Source of the DNA: Acarospora socialis
Taxonomy: Eukaryota; Ascomycota; Lecanoromycetes; Acarosporales; Acarosporaceae
Direction: 5' to 3'
Length of the DNA stretch: 64,000 nucleotides
Assembly (NCBI GenBank): GCA_025617375.2
Contig: JAMYGW020000012.1
Location: 1 to 64,000, forward strand
In this document: positions 23,363-35,713 of the stretch, one piece after another
Position numbering within the stretch: the first letter of the stretch is position 1
Layout: every line of letters starts with the position of its first letter
Translations under genes and position numbers: made by a program
Notes under the pieces: model-generated
What the model saw: only the letters and a program-made list of their open reading frames with translations
The model's database searches: none
Told to the model about the DNA's origin: nothing

Positions 23363-26106
23363 ATGGCTACAAACAAAGAATCGAAAACGGCCAAGCGCCT
23401 GTCGTCGCTGTTCTCCTTGGGTGCTCAAGACCCGAAAGTCCATCTGCCCCCTTCACCGTCCCCATCACGGCTATCACTTTCTTCGCGGAATGCGAGTCCG
23501 GTAGGGCAGCGACTGTCGACCTCCCACCTCCAGCCTTCATCTCCGACTCGACACATCTCTCCGACCAATTCAACCGCTCCCTCCCCGTCCCTCAGAATCT
23601 CACATGCGCCTGAACTCGCCGATGTCACAGCAAATGGCTTGCTGCTACCACCGCCGCTTGTCGATCATTCACCCCTGCGGACAGCGTCGCCAAACGGGAG
23701 TAGACCTGGCAGCAGGGCCGGAAGCGGGTTTGGGAGTAGGCCGGCATCGCCTATTCGTCCACTCCAGCCTGACACCCCTCTCCGGCCTTTGACACCCACC
23801 ACAGAGGCCAGACAAGCAAAGCGTCGTAGCTGGCTGCCAGGTAGAGGTCACGGTGATTCTCTCGGTACAACCGAAGCGTCGCAAAGCCTGAGAGCTTGGA
23901 TCTCAGGAGCTGGAGGACGGATACCTTACGATCTCTCGTGCTTGGTCAATGCCCAACCGGTACGTTCTATCGACTTCAGTACTCCAGATAATGTCCCTAG
24001 TTTCCCTATGAGTTGTGAAGTGAATGCTCAACGTCTATGCAGGTCGCAGAACTTTGGGATGAAGATGGGGACACCTTCGTCTATCTTTACCCTCAAGGAA
24101 GTGGGAAAGGTCCTTCTTTCAGGGTCGATTCGACAATCTATTCCTCATCGGATATTCTAACGGCTGTCGCCCATGGAGAGGTCCACAAAAAACGTGGCAC
24201 GACCGTTGAGGGCGATAAGGGCCAGTCGCTGGTATCGCCAACAAGGCAGCTGTCGCTCAATGGGCCGATATCCCCACCGTCATCACCTCAAACAGACAAT
24301 GATAGCTCACAAGGCTCCCGGACACTAATTGATTCAATCGACGAACAACCTCGAGAAACTCACCTTTTCTTTCCTTTGCCTTTGTCCCCTAACCTGACCG
24401 ACTCCCAATCCCAGCCCTCGCTAGACGACCTCGAGGCTATACTCGCAGTCCGGAACCTCTTTGCATTCTTACTCGGGCAATCCTTAGTCGCGACCTCCAG
24501 GCAGCCATCACTCTTCTCCATCTTTCTCGTAGTGTCAAGTTTGTTGAAACGATTCAGGTTTACAAATTTGGATGGTTCCACATATGGCGAAGTTGCTGCC
24601 GTCAGCTTTTCAAGATACATTGAAGAACTGGGTCTTGCCGACGTTCGATCAAGCCGTGAGAAAACGATTGAGGGCATCGTACTTGGGGAACGGATGCGGT
24701 CGTGGGAACTCTACAACGAAGCTTTCGTCCATGGCGTTGGCAAATATGAGGAAATTGTGAAGCTTGGGAGTCCCAAATTCGGTGATATCAGCAACAAAAC
24801 CCGAAAGAGGATGGAACGAGCGTCGATGGATCTGTCCAAGCGGTTGACGAGCGTCCAGTTCAAATTGGAAGACTTCGAGTTTCGTTCACTGTTCGCCGGT
24901 AGTGCCAACTCCACCACGAGCTCGGAAAGTAAGAAAGTCAACTTCAAGGCTTGGAAAAGCTCGTCCTTGTCAATGCGAAAGCATATCATGACCTTCTACA
25001 AGGAGCGATATGGGAGTTGGCCGCCCAATGCACGCTCCAAGAAAAATAATTTCGAGGAAAGTGGCCTGAACCGGATTCTGTTGAAGGAACTCTATCAGGA
25101 CTTCTCCGATCTTTACGACATGCTGGTGGATCGAACTTCGCTTACCCCTCGCAGCGTCGATATGCCATCTCATGCAGACAGTAACGGTTCCTCGAACAGG
25201 GAGGAAACCACAACACATGCATTGAGACACATCTTGAGCGAGTACGATCACAGCGCACCACCAGTTCAACCACCTATACCGTTTGACATTCCACGTTTAC
25301 CATCGCTGGCTACCACCAGGTCCAATTTCAACACGACGGACCTGAAGAATCAAGCCAAGGAACGCACCAAGAAGCTCAAGGACGATGAGATAAGTTCCGC
25401 CATCGTACAGTCCTACAACCAGGATTCAGTCAAACATACCCCATTCCTCGAAGCATTCATGCGGTTCGAACGAAAGTCCGCGCACGGCAAATCCATGGAC
25501 GATATCTGCGATCTGCGCCACGGCCAGTGGATCTTTCTCTACGCCGTGCTTCAAGCCCTCCCCATGGTCGTTGTCGATGCACCCGGCGTCCGCTGGACAA
25601 AGGGCGTGGAGTACTTCCTCTGCGAAGTGCCGATCGGATCGGCGCCGTGGCACCGAGACGACAGCGGGCACAAGAAGAGCTGGTTCAGCATCGCCGGCGG
25701 CAGCGGGATCGTCAGCCTGCCCGCCGATGTGGTGGATCATGGCGTCGACGGTATCTACAGACGCAGTCATTGCTGGGAGGTGGCGGAGGAGTGGGCCGGC
25801 CACAGCTTGGATTTCGCTCCCGCAGAAGCTGAGGAAAACGGAGTCGCAGACGGCGAAGCCTCTCCGCTACCTTCGCCTCCGACCCTGATGCCTGGAGAAT
25901 TCCTACCACGGACACAATCGCCCGGTGCATTCACTCCGCGCAACTCCGTCCACCTAGGCTTAGAGGCGCTTCCCTTGCCGCAGGGCGTGACGCCCAGCAC
26001 ACCCGGCGGTGGGTCGAGACCGGTGTCGAGCTACGATCCGAATAAGAGCTTCGAGGCCATATTGGGGAACTCGGGCTTGCAGACCGCGAAGAAGAAGAAA
26101 TGGTAG
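23363..26106 (+). CDS. Conserved fungal protein, probably DUF8004 family
   Basis: The product has about 886 residues from exons 23363-23959 and 24043-26106. The first 150 residues are Ser/Pro-rich and likely disordered (GSRPGSRAGSGFGSRPASP). The conserved part begins with LRAWISGAGGRIPYDLSCLV, crosses the splice junction at VNAQPVAELWDEDGDTFVYL, and continues with RVDSTIYSSSDILTAVAHG. Later parts include FYKERYGSWPPNARSKKN and HGQWIFLYAVLQALPMVVVD. The C-terminus is again disordered and ends KKKKW. Similar proteins are widespread in Pezizomycotina, and I recall a DUF8004 label for them, but no function is known to me. Confidence 0.82.
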
Positions 26107-26690
26107 TTTCAACGATCTGTCGGCGCTCTAGAGGAAGGTTTACGTGCAATGCCTCATGTTTTCTATGTTGTTGTATGATGATCACGATGGAAATGAATGG
26201 CCTTGCTTACGAGCTGTGTACGAATATCATATCTTACAGACTGTTTTACCTATAGTTTATCCCTGGATAGTTCAGCAGTGTTGAATTGAATTATGGTTTG
26301 ATGGCCGTCTCACTTGCGCGCTTTCCTATGATCTCACTACCTGGTCCGCAATATGTGCTCACCTACGATGGCGAGGATACCACCGTAATCCTTCGTACCC
26401 TTACTTGCCGACATCATGCGGTATGTCTTTCTCGGCGAATATTAAGTCCTATTACCGATAACCATAATGTCATACTCATACCAGCTTCGAACATTCAGAA
26501 TCTGCAATCTGTAGACACTGCATTCCACAAACTCCATTACCATATATACACCATCAAGAGTCCGATAACGTGTGGACTACCTAGCTTCTAGACCGGGCAG
26601 TTCGATAGAGACCCAATGATGCAAGAGCCAGCTACCGAAAATCAAGCAGAGGAAATGGTAGAAACGATAAGTCCAAGCTCACATTCCAGT
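26107..26690. other. Convergent intergenic, no gene seen
   Basis: This is the shared 3' flank of the conserved fungal protein and fibrillarin. It contains no open frame with family marks. Confidence 0.6.
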
Positions 26691-27844
26691 TTACGTCGCG
26701 GACCGTACGTAGCGGCCTGCAACGATACAATGATCTACAGCACCGTTAGCTCCGCGCTTTCTTACAGCTCTGTTCCTGACAGCACTTACCGCGTTCGAAC
26801 GGTTCAAGCGTCAGCTGCTCCAACGGCTTGATGCGCTCCTCTCTCATCTTCTGCACTTCTCTGGTAAAGACGGCCTCAGGCGCGGCGGTGCTGTCGATGC
26901 AGTTGGCTTTGATACTGACAACGACGCCGCCGCCGACTTTCAGGAACAGATGGGCGTTGAGGCCGACGATACGCGCCTGATCGGGTTGGGCGACGTCGGC
27001 GAAAATGACGTCGACCATGGAGACGAGCATGCGGTAGCGGAGCGGGTGGCGGGCGTCTTCGATGATGGGGATGACGTTGGTGCGGTGCGTGGCCATGTTG
27101 ATGAGGTCGCGGCCGGAGCGGTGGGAGAATTCGACGGCGAAGACGGTCCCTGTGGGCCCGACGATGTCGGCGACGTGGGAGACTGATGTGCCGGATGCGG
27201 CGCCCAGGTAGAGGACCTTGGCGCCGGGCCGGATGAAGATCTCGTCGAGCCCGCCCAGGATGCCGGCCGCAAGCTTGCTGCGGAAGGGGTTCCACACTCG
27301 GTATTCGGTCTTGGTGGCTGGGGCGACTTCGCCGTTCACCGCCCCGGTGTTGGCGGCCGCGGAGGTTTCGACGGAGATGCGTTTCTCGCCGTATACGGAT
27401 TCGCCGGGCGTAAGGTTCTTGGTCACGAGCATGTCTTCTTTGCCGCGAGCGACGAAGACGCCGGGATGTCGGTGGGGTTCCTACACAGGTTCGCGAGATT
27501 CAGCGTCTGCCCATAGTTTTGGTTGAGGTCTACTTCCTTATTACTCACGATGATTGTCTTTTGGCCTCCCTTTGCACCGGCCCCTCCTCTGCCACCTCGT
27601 GCTCCTCCCCGTCCACCTCTCGCACCCCCTCTAGGCGCTCCACGTCCGCCCCTACCTCCACCTCTACCACCACGATCGCCGAACCCGCCTGACAAATCAT
27701 ATTAGTATGGTCTCTAATAAGCTACAGGCAATGCCTGGCCGGACCTCTTGATCCTCCTCTGCCCCCTCGTGGTGTTCCTCCCCCACGGCCACGAAAGCCG
27801 CCTCTGTCACCTCCGCCTCCCCGTCCCCTTGGGGTGAAAGCCAT
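26691..27844 (-). CDS. NOP1: Fibrillarin, rRNA 2'-O-methyltransferase
   Basis: Fibrillarin is the catalytic subunit of box C/D snoRNPs, which 2'-O-methylate rRNA in the nucleolus. Exons are 27844-27745, 27688-27549, 27480-26790 and 26734-26691, giving 324 residues. The N-terminus is a Gly/Arg-rich GAR domain starting [19 protein letters not shown]. The methyltransferase core shows [35 protein letters not shown], the SAM-binding [20 protein letters not shown], and [14 protein letters not shown]. The last short exon restores the usual ending [14 protein letters not shown]; reading through its intron would give a false tail. The intron after exon 1 has a clear ACTAAT branch site. It is divergent from uL22. 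Confidence 0.96.
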
Positions 27845-28313
27845 GTTCTAGGACAGTGTTCTTAGAACTACAGGAGACGTCGTTATTGATGGTCTCGCCT
27901 GTACACTGTGAAAAGTCCAATTGCAGCGAGCGACGTTATCGGGCTTTCTATACCGGGAGCTTTGCTTGGAAAAGTTATGACTTGCGCTCGCTTAAACTTC
28001 TAAGAGCTAATGGAGAAGAGCCGCATCGGCATGTTTTGGTCATCGGTAACGCACTCACGGTCACTGCCTCGGTGCATTTTAGTAGGAACTCCCTAAGTGT
28101 CTTGAGGTCGATCAAAGTCTCTCAGAGTATCTCGTCGCATTGTGTCTGCTGTTGTAGTTGAGTTGCAAAGCATTGATCGTTTCGGACTAGCGCTAGGGCA
28201 GTGTGCGCACAACTCCGTTACCTTAGCGAGCTCGAAATCCAATTCCTGGCGCAGACGACCACTTCATTGCAGACGAACAACAACCACAACGACCATCGCC
28301 CCATAACGCCAAG
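27845..28313. promoter_or_regulatory. Bidirectional promoter of fibrillarin and uL22
   Basis: The start codons of fibrillarin (minus) and ribosomal protein uL22 (plus) are 469 bp apart, so this stretch must serve both. Both products act in ribosome production. A CTAGGGCAG word near 28191 is close to the TAGGG-type boxes seen in some ribosomal-protein promoters, but this is only suggestive. Confidence 0.65.
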
Positions 28314-29180
28314 ATGGTAAGTTATCGCATTCGATAGCCGATGTCTATCTAGTCGTGACACAGGGGCTTCTATATCTCATCTCTCGCATGGAACAACAGG
28401 CTGAACCTACAGCTCGCTCTCAATAAGAGACTAATATGGCATTCCTTCTAGGTCCGATACGCAGCAACACACCTCGAGCCGGCGAAATCAGCCCGCGCTC
28501 GCGGAGCTTATCTTCGAGTATCCTTCAAAAACACCCGCGAAACCGCCCAGGCGATCAATGGGTGGAAACTACAGCGCGCGGTTACCTACTTGGAGAATGT
28601 CATGGGACACAAGGAAGCCGTACCGATGAGGAGATATGCTGGCAGCACTGGTCGGACCGCACAAGGTGAGAGCAGAATCCTTTCTCGGAGGGCACGGGCG
28701 TCCACGTCACAGCTGGGGTAGAAGTATCCTTATGAATAACCTCAGTGGGCTAAACGCACTGTATTCGACAGGCAAAGCATTCGGCGTTTCCAAAGCACGC
28801 TGGCCCGTCAAGTCGGCCGAGTTCCTCCTCGGTCTCCTCCGCAACGCCGAAGCCAACGCCGACACCAAAGGCCTCGACACCGGCAACCTGATTGTCAAGC
28901 ACATCCAAGTCAACCAGGCTCCGAAGCAACGAAGACGTACATACCGTGCTCACGGCCGTGTATGTCATCATTCCGAGAGGCAAAGGATGTAACAAGAATT
29001 ATGCTGATTGAATGAACTTAGATTAACCCGTACATGTCGAACCCCTGCCACATCGAATTGATTCTTACCGAGGGCGAAGAAGTCGTGCAGAAGTCCGCGC
29101 AGGTGGTTGACCGCGAGCAGGTTAGACTGAACTCGAGGCAACGTGGTACTCGGACGAGGAGGGCTATCGCTGCGTCTTAG
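28314..29180 (+). CDS. RPL17: 60S ribosomal protein L17 (uL22)
   Basis: The protein lines the peptide exit tunnel of the large ribosomal subunit. Exons are 28314-28316, 28452-28665, 28772-28959 and 29022-29180, giving 187 residues, the expected length. The first coding exon is the ATG alone. The sequence opens [20 protein letters not shown] and continues with [60 protein letters not shown], then [20 protein letters not shown] and a basic tail [14 protein letters not shown]. All are hallmarks of the family. It shares a promoter region with fibrillarin. Confidence 0.97.
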
Positions 29181-29618
29181 GCGAGGATGGCGCTGGAAGC
29201 ATCAGGTGGAGACTTACGGTCGTCGGAGATGGTTTGGGGTTGCTGTGTCCGGTGTAGCATAAGATCGCGAAATAGCTACAATGTGTCTCTCGACGGCAAT
29301 AAAAACCTTGAACACTCTTGAAGCCGTAGCTTCGAATAGTAGGTCATGAACGCAGTGACTCCGTAGAATCATGCTACCATTAACTGACTCCACTTATATT
29401 TCTCACGTTCCAGAGCATAGCACGTCAGTATCGGGAGCTCCCTCTTTAAATCCGTATTCCATTACCATACACATCGGAGAAAAGGAAACGATAAAGTAGC
29501 CAGTGTCTCGTCGAAGCTGAGGTCCTCCATATCTATCTGACTAAGGAATTGTAGAAGCAAAGAAAAAGAGCACCGGGTACAGGGCGTTCGCCACGTTCCA
29601 TCTGAGCTGACATCGTCA
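29181..29618. other. Convergent intergenic, no gene seen
   Basis: This is the joint 3' flank of uL22 and the F-box protein. No gene or repeat is visible. Confidence 0.6.
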
Positions 29619-32265
29619 TCAGGACGAAGGTCCCTCCACACGCTCGATAGAGCCACTGAAGCGGCCACTCCCCCCCTCCGGGTACCCGTCCTCGAGATTG
29701 TCTCGTGCCCTAGAGTCGTCACCCCAGCCGAAGGACATGTGCCACAACACATGGAGGGTGTCCACCTCTACTGGAGGCATATGGGGGATGATCTCGCCGA
29801 GCATCGGATCATCTGCAGACATCATGAGCGGCTCCAATTGTTCTTTACGAATCTGCAGATTCGCAGGCAAGTCGAAGCTGTAACGTTCCATGACTGCTTG
29901 GTCGAGGTCCCCCATAAAACTATCCATGGAGCTCAAAAGAACGTAACCGCAGGAGTGAAACTGGATGCGCTGCAGGGCGCCTCCACCTCCTTGGACTGGG
30001 CCACCGTCACGCGGTTCGACCAAGGCCATATCTGCTGCAATTTTCTCTATGACCCGAGGCCAGGATCCCTGACGGTGGATGTAAGAAAGGATACGAGACA
30101 AGTAGGCTGCACGATACGAGCCTGATGTGGGAAGGTGAGGTTGCTGAGGAGGAGCATCAAGCTTTCCATACTGGACTGGAGCGACTGTGGGCTGTAAATC
30201 TGGTTGAGTAGGCGCCGTCAAAGAGACTGAAGTCAATCTCAAGGTTTGTAACGTATGCTTATGCTGCTGAACAAATAATTCTAGCACTGATGGGCTAATC
30301 CAGCAGTTGTCCAGCGTAAGTTGCAAGACGTGAGGAAGACGGACGATGTTGTCTGCTGAATCATGATACCTAAGGGCCCGCTGAACGACCAGTGGTGCAC
30401 ATAGAACATGCTGGTTTCGTCCGAACATTCCAATCGCGTGCTCGCCACCATCAAGCCAGCCCAAACTGAGGTTTTTAACTGACTCGAGTGGGGAAATGAA
30501 TTCCTGGAGGAAAACACTAAGTGTGGTCACGGCAGTGGAGGGGTTGATTGCGGGAATATCGACAAAGACTTGTTCATCCCTCGAGATATCTCGCCAGTCC
30601 GGGGATAGAGTTAGTTTTAATGTTTGTAGATTCGGCAAAGCGGCCCAGAAGTCATGTTGGCCAAGAGACGGAAGGTATCTGCTCGATAAGGATGCAATAT
30701 TGAGCGTACACACGGTTGTGAAGACGGGCTTGTTATCAATGACCGCAATGGTATAGGAGGCCAGGAAGGCTCGTTGTGCCCATGTCATCTCAAGCAGATA
30801 CTCCTTCTGCGCAGCCGTAAGATCGTTTGGAATGAGTGGTGCACGCGCAAAAGGATTGGGGCGGCCTCTCGGAGTATTGATCGTGTAAACTGCAACGTTC
30901 GTGACGGTGTGGCCGGTATTCTCGCTCTCGTTCCTACCAGCTTTCTTATCTTCAGGAATGATACGGTCCATGAAGCCACACGCTTTGAACGTGACCATTC
31001 GATAGGGAGTGGACTCATAAAGAGCCGTCCGCCAAGCATCCGAACCCGTTGCGAAAGAGCTACCGTTCCCTTCATCCCAGGCTTTGACTACGGCTAGCAC
31101 GTCGTTGAGATACCCGCTATCGAAAGCCCAACTCCGTAATAGGTTCCGAAGAGCGTCTGGTTGAACCAATTAGCGGAGAGATTTTTCCAACGGTCAGAGT
31201 TTACAGCCGTCAGTAGCTCTTTATCCAGAACAGATTTAGTGCTTACCACGAGTTTCACTCATTGCCATCCACGATTTCTTGCTCTCAAGAACTTGCGAGT
31301 CAGGACTTCCAAAAACGGGCGGCTTAGTCTTGAAATACCGAGCTCGCCACGACATGTCCGGCCCTGAAAGCCAGCCAAGTCCACCGACCACAGATATAGC
31401 CAGCTCGCTAACGTGCGATAAGTTTGAAAAGGCTACGGTCATCGACCGTGACCGGCTAGCAGTCTTTTCGAGACGTTCGCATATTCCGAACCGATGAGTG
31501 TTATCGTAGGACCACTTGTATGAACCCCAGAAAGATTTATAGAACACTCGAGGAGTTACCTCCGGCAGAAAGGAGATCGTCCCTAGTTCTCCAATCAGCC
31601 TTCAGTGCTCAGGAACAGTGCTAAGTTCTGCACGTTCTGAGTGGTCCAAAACTGTCATTTTAGTAAGACGACCAGTTTGAAGCCAGCAGGTACCTTCGGA
31701 TTGTTGAAAGGTGAACATGTGGCTTACCCTCTGAGACCTCGAAACTCATACCAAACCTATTGATATGAGGTCCCCAATCGTTGAAGACCTTCATTCCCTG
31801 GTGGACGTCTTCTGTCTTGGCTATTCCTCCGTAGGAATAAGTCGGCTTGCCGTCGATGGTATCCCTGTCTTCGCTCGCTGAATCGAGGGGAGCTATGGCT
31901 TTTCCTTTCCCTTTTTGTTCTGCTTTAATCGCGCTGGAAGTTTCAATCCCGCCATAAAGCTCAGGCTGGAAGGGGACAACGACAGTTGTGAAGAGCACAT
32001 GGGACATTTTCCGTTCGAATTCTTTACAAGACAGTCGAAAATTTCGTAGACAATCGCGCGACAGGTAATTCCCGACAGCCTCGAAGATTTCAGCCGGAAT
32101 TTTACCTTTTGGCCATCCTCGACCGTTAGGCCCGATATATGGAAGAGCAGAGTCATCAGACCCTGAAGGTTCAGCCCGAGTGGAAGATGGCTTGTTGGGC
32201 GTGACCCAGTCTCCCACTACCAGGGCATCGTCAAGAAGCCTTGTTAGTTCCGCTTCAACCTTCAT
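29619..32265 (-). CDS. F-box protein, substrate unknown
   Basis: A protein of about 791 residues is read from exons 32265-31728, 31546-31247 and 31156-29619. The F-box is near residues 50-95 (KIPAEIFEAVGNYLSRDCLR, then FRLSCKEFERKMSHVLF). F-box proteins bind Skp1 and present targets to the SCF ubiquitin ligase. Beyond it are regularly spaced leucine segments (LPNLQTLKLTLSPDW, VLQLTLDNCWISPSVLELFV) that resemble degenerate leucine-rich repeats, then a C-terminal acidic and Gly-rich tail. The frame stays open upstream to 32613 with Ser/Pro-rich sequence, so the true start may be further out. The second intron (31547-31727) is longer than usual and its acceptor is less sure. Confidence 0.75.
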
Positions 32266-33794
32266 GGTAACACAGTGTCGTACGTTAAGCCCTCTGGAGA
32301 GTAGATGATGGCGCAACGTGCTATGTCTCACGGCGTCCAGATACCTCGGAACAGGTTCAGGTGCGTAAGAGGTGGATAGCCAGACATGCGACACAAGATT
32401 GGGTGAATGTGATTTTGCTAAACGTGAGCGCGGACTTGACTCTGGCCCTCGTATTGGGAGATTGACGGTACTAGAATGCCAGGTATGAGGAACAGGACTA
32501 GACCACGGAAGTGCTTGTCCTCGAGATACGGATTCCGAGGTGTTGGTAGATGGGTTGTGTGGTGTGGAGTGGGTCAGTGTTGGTTGTGTAGGGAGACAGT
32601 AAGCTTGTCCCAAGTACGTGTTAGTGAGCTAGGTCTCAATTGGTAACACTCGCACCAACATTGACGCTGTAGCTTGCAGTACAACCGCACGATCTGACAA
32701 ACGCATCAAACTAGCGGCACGCGAAAATGCTGTATGGGATGCCGAGAAAACTTACGGGAAAACAAGGCAGTAGCTAATAGCTGTGAGTGACTCCGTTCCG
32801 ATTCAGAGCCAGCGATATGCCCTCGAGGCACCGTTGATCCGCAACACCCATGGCTCTGAGATGGAGAGCGCGGCCTCTCCGCTGGGACTGCACAATGGCC
32901 AACATGATCATGCCTTGAAGGACCTGATATGGACTCATACTGATCCGCCAGAAATAAAGCAGGCCGATCCATTGTTTCCTCCGTAGCTAATTGTACATCT
33001 TTCGAGAGGTCTTTCAAACAGGTTTCCTAGCTCTTCCAGCAGCGTTTGCTTGTCTATCTCCACACTTGTACTGAGGCCTCTTAGCCAACCTGTTCTATCC
33101 ACCTGTTGGTTTCTTCTGCTGCTTGCTCTCTATTATCGTTTGTCATAAGCTTCACCCCGGTTCTATAAACACATGGTGCTGTCCAGAGCCGTTAGTATAC
33201 GTCCATAGCCTTGTATGACTCTTGGTCATACACCGCTGCATGTATACGTTCTGATACGATGGGTCGTTCATGAGAGAAGACAGCTCAATATGTGAATTGT
33301 CCATATCAATGATCGTTGGGGGGTTTGAATTGGACATCGTGCAGCGACGTTGTCATCCTAACGCGCGGCGGAATATCGTAAATTCGAAGCCGAGCCCGGA
33401 GAATGCCAGCCAAGTTGGTCACGCACGGACCACTCGGACACCGTCGTCACATCTTCAGCGACAGTACGAGGTCGGAAGACACCCAGCATCAGATTCCAAC
33501 CAACACGCAACAGATTATATAGTAACAATCACACAAGTCTGTAGCTTCATAATGTAGGTAAAGATAGTCATTGTATTCATGAATGTCCTCATGCTTACCT
33601 GTAACCGAATTGCATCAATAGGAGGTGAAATCTACAGGTATGTGCTCGCCTAAGATGCAGACTTATGTCTTCCGACTTCGTACCTGGGCCCTCGGAAGGA
33701 GCAGTAGATGTCTGTGGACCTCAATGTTGTACTATAAAACTCCGAGGGGCATACTAAGAAATACTGTCTCTATACAACATCGCAGCCATGGCAG
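32266..33794. other. Intergenic, possible extra 5' exon of the F-box gene
   Basis: The frame of the F-box gene continues to 32613 with Ser/Pro/His-rich sequence that could be translated if the start is upstream. A second minus-strand frame at 32706-33017 is also Ser/His-rich. Neither has family marks. From 33018 to 33794 I see nothing. Confidence 0.45.
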
Positions 33795-35357
33795 TCACAA
33801 CCGATAAACGCCCAACGTCTCCACCTCCCCCAACAACCAGCCCCCCTCCGCCGCCCTCCCATACTCCATCCCCACCTGCGTCAGATCGCCCAACCCACAC
33901 TCCATATCCTCAAAGCGCTCCACAACCGCCCACGCCATCTCTCTCACCATCCTGACATCCTCCCAGCCCTTCAACAAATAAATCAAGGCCTCCGGTCTCC
34001 CCAACCTCCTCTCCACCTCCGCCTCCCTCTCCCCGCTGCCGTCCTCGGCATCCCGCACATCCCACGCGCACAGCCGCGCATACCGCGTCCGCATCTTCCG
34101 CATCTCCTCTTCCGCCACTGCCAGCAACTTCTCCACCGCACCGAGCCGGTCCTCCAAGTCCGGCATCACATCCTGCACCGTCGCCGCCAGCACCTGCTCC
34201 CTTTCTTCGAGGACCTCCCACGCCTCGGACAGCGTGAAGTGGTCGCGCAACGCCAGACAATGCAGAGCCTTCCACTCCGCCGCCGCGGCGTCGATGTCGG
34301 CCAATGGCTTGCGCAGGCGCGACCGGAGCGCGGCGTCGATTTCGCTGAGCGCTTCGCGCATGCAGTCGGCGACGACCGTGCGGTGCAGTTTGCGTTTGGC
34401 GGAGGCGACGGCTTTCTGCTCGGCTTCGTCGGCGGCGAGCTTGGCGCGGTGGGAGCGCGCTTTGAGCGCGGCGCGTTCGGCGGCGAGCGAGGCGTGGTAT
34501 TTGTGGGTCCAGCGGCCTTGCATTTCTTTGCGGACCCAGAGGTTGGTGAGGACGGGGTCGGAGAGGACGGCGGGAAGGGGAGAGTGTAGGGGTGGGGGTG
34601 AGGGCGGGAGGTTGCGGAGTAGGGTGCTTTGCCAGAGGACGGGACGTGCGTCGGGATGAGGAGGAGGGTAAGCGTCTTCCGAGCCATGTCGGCTAATCTG
34701 GTGCTGTAAAAGTTGAGCGATGGCTTCCGAGTCGCGAAGGAGTTGTGCTCGGGCGGATTTGCGCGATTCGGGTCCCTTAGGGTTACGCTCTGTTCTTTGC
34801 TCGGGCTCGAAGTCGTACTCGTTCTGTTCGTCTTCATCCGCCGTCGCCGGCTCCTCCGTGTCCGCATCCGCATCCCCACGCCCCTGCCGGTACTTGTGCA
34901 GGATACTAACATTTATACCCATAGAAGCATCACTGGGCTCCTTTCGCGTCGACAATCCCCTAAATTCTTGCACCAGAGCTTCCGCCTCGCGATGAACTGT
35001 AACCGGATCCGGCGAACGCAACGACGGCCAGCGCTCCCCTTCTGCCTCTTGCGCCTGGCCCCGGCCCTGGCTCTGTATCAGATCATCGAGTAGGAACGGT
35101 AGCAACTCGCTTTTTCCGTCCTTGTTCTCGTCCTCGTTTCCTTTCTCGTTTTCGTTCTCGTCGACTCTGTCCTCTTCGTTGGTATCTGAGTCTTGTCCAT
35201 GAGCATAGTGAGCAACGAGTTCGGTCCAGTAGGGATCCTCGGCCGGCGAGTAGTGTACAGAAATAGTTTCGAGAGACTCGACAAATCCAGCTCGCGCTCG
35301 TGGAGATGCGTGAGGATCTGCCATTTGCTTGGTGGTGAGTGGAGATTCAGGGCTCAC
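33795..35357 (-). CDS. Hypothetical acidic, coiled-coil protein
   Basis: A single uninterrupted frame of 520 codons starts MSPESPLTTKQMADPH. Residues 55-85 are highly acidic with Asp/Glu/Asn runs, and another acidic stretch lies near 165-190. From about residue 285 onward the sequence is Ala/Glu/Lys/Arg-rich with heptad spacing (AAERAALKARSHRAKLAADE, then EWEVLEEREQVLA-like segments), indicating coiled coil. There is no signal peptide or membrane segment. The GC-rich third positions also open long frames in the other phases, but only this one has a start, balanced composition and full length. I do not recognise a family. Function unknown. Confidence 0.68.
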   Translation of the reverse strand: MSPESPLTTKQMADPHASPRARAGFVESLETISVHYSPAEDPYWTELVAHYAHGQDSDTNEEDRVDENENEKGNEDENKDGKSELLPFLLDDLIQSQGRGQAQEAEGERWPSLRSPDPVTVHREAEALVQEFRGLSTRKEPSDASMGINVSILHKYRQGRGDADADTEEPATADEDEQNEYDFEPEQRTERNPKGPESRKSARAQLLRDSEAIAQLLQHQISRHGSEDAYPPPHPDARPVLWQSTLLRNLPPSPPPLHSPLPAVLSDPVLTNLWVRKEMQGRWTHKYHASLAAERAALKARSHRAKLAADEAEQKAVASAKRKLHRTVVADCMREALSEIDAALRSRLRKPLADIDAAAAEWKALHCLALRDHFTLSEAWEVLEEREQVLAATVQDVMPDLEDRLGAVEKLLAVAEEEMRKMRTRYARLCAWDVRDAEDGSGEREAEVERRLGRPEALIYLLKGWEDVRMVREMAWAVVERFEDMECGLGDLTQVGMEYGRAAEGGWLLGEVETLGVYRL

Positions 35358-35713
35358 TTGGTCCGAACCCGTTAACTGGGTTTGCCCCTAGAGGGACGCC
35401 GTAGTCCGGCTTCGCAGGTTAGTCAGTCGGAGGTTGTTTCTGTTGTCTAGGATTGAGCTTTAGTACTCGGATCGAGGGCAGGTAGAGTCCGTCTCGAACC
35501 GTGGCAAGTACACTGATAGGAAGGCAGATATGCAGATGCGAGAAATGAGTAACGGTAATAAGAGCAATCTCTTCCAAGTGAGTTGGACAGAGATTTATAG
35601 ATTCAAAGATTCACAGAAGACGCTCCGAGATATGGCGGAGATTGTATGATTTACATTCACACCGAGTCCCGTAATCCTCATTCATCTCTGGCAAGACACA
35701 TTCACTGCAAAGC
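35358..35713. other. Intergenic, no gene seen
   Basis: The gap holds the promoter of the acidic coiled-coil gene and the 3' flank of the sugar transporter. Nothing else is seen. Confidence 0.6.

Noticed and set aside
26876-27295. Arg/His/Pro-rich frames overlapping fibrillarin
   Set aside because: These are other phases of the GC-rich fibrillarin exon and have unnatural composition.
33910-34912. Several long frames on both strands within the acidic coiled-coil gene
   Set aside because: They overlap each other and the full-length 520-codon frame, and their composition is extreme.
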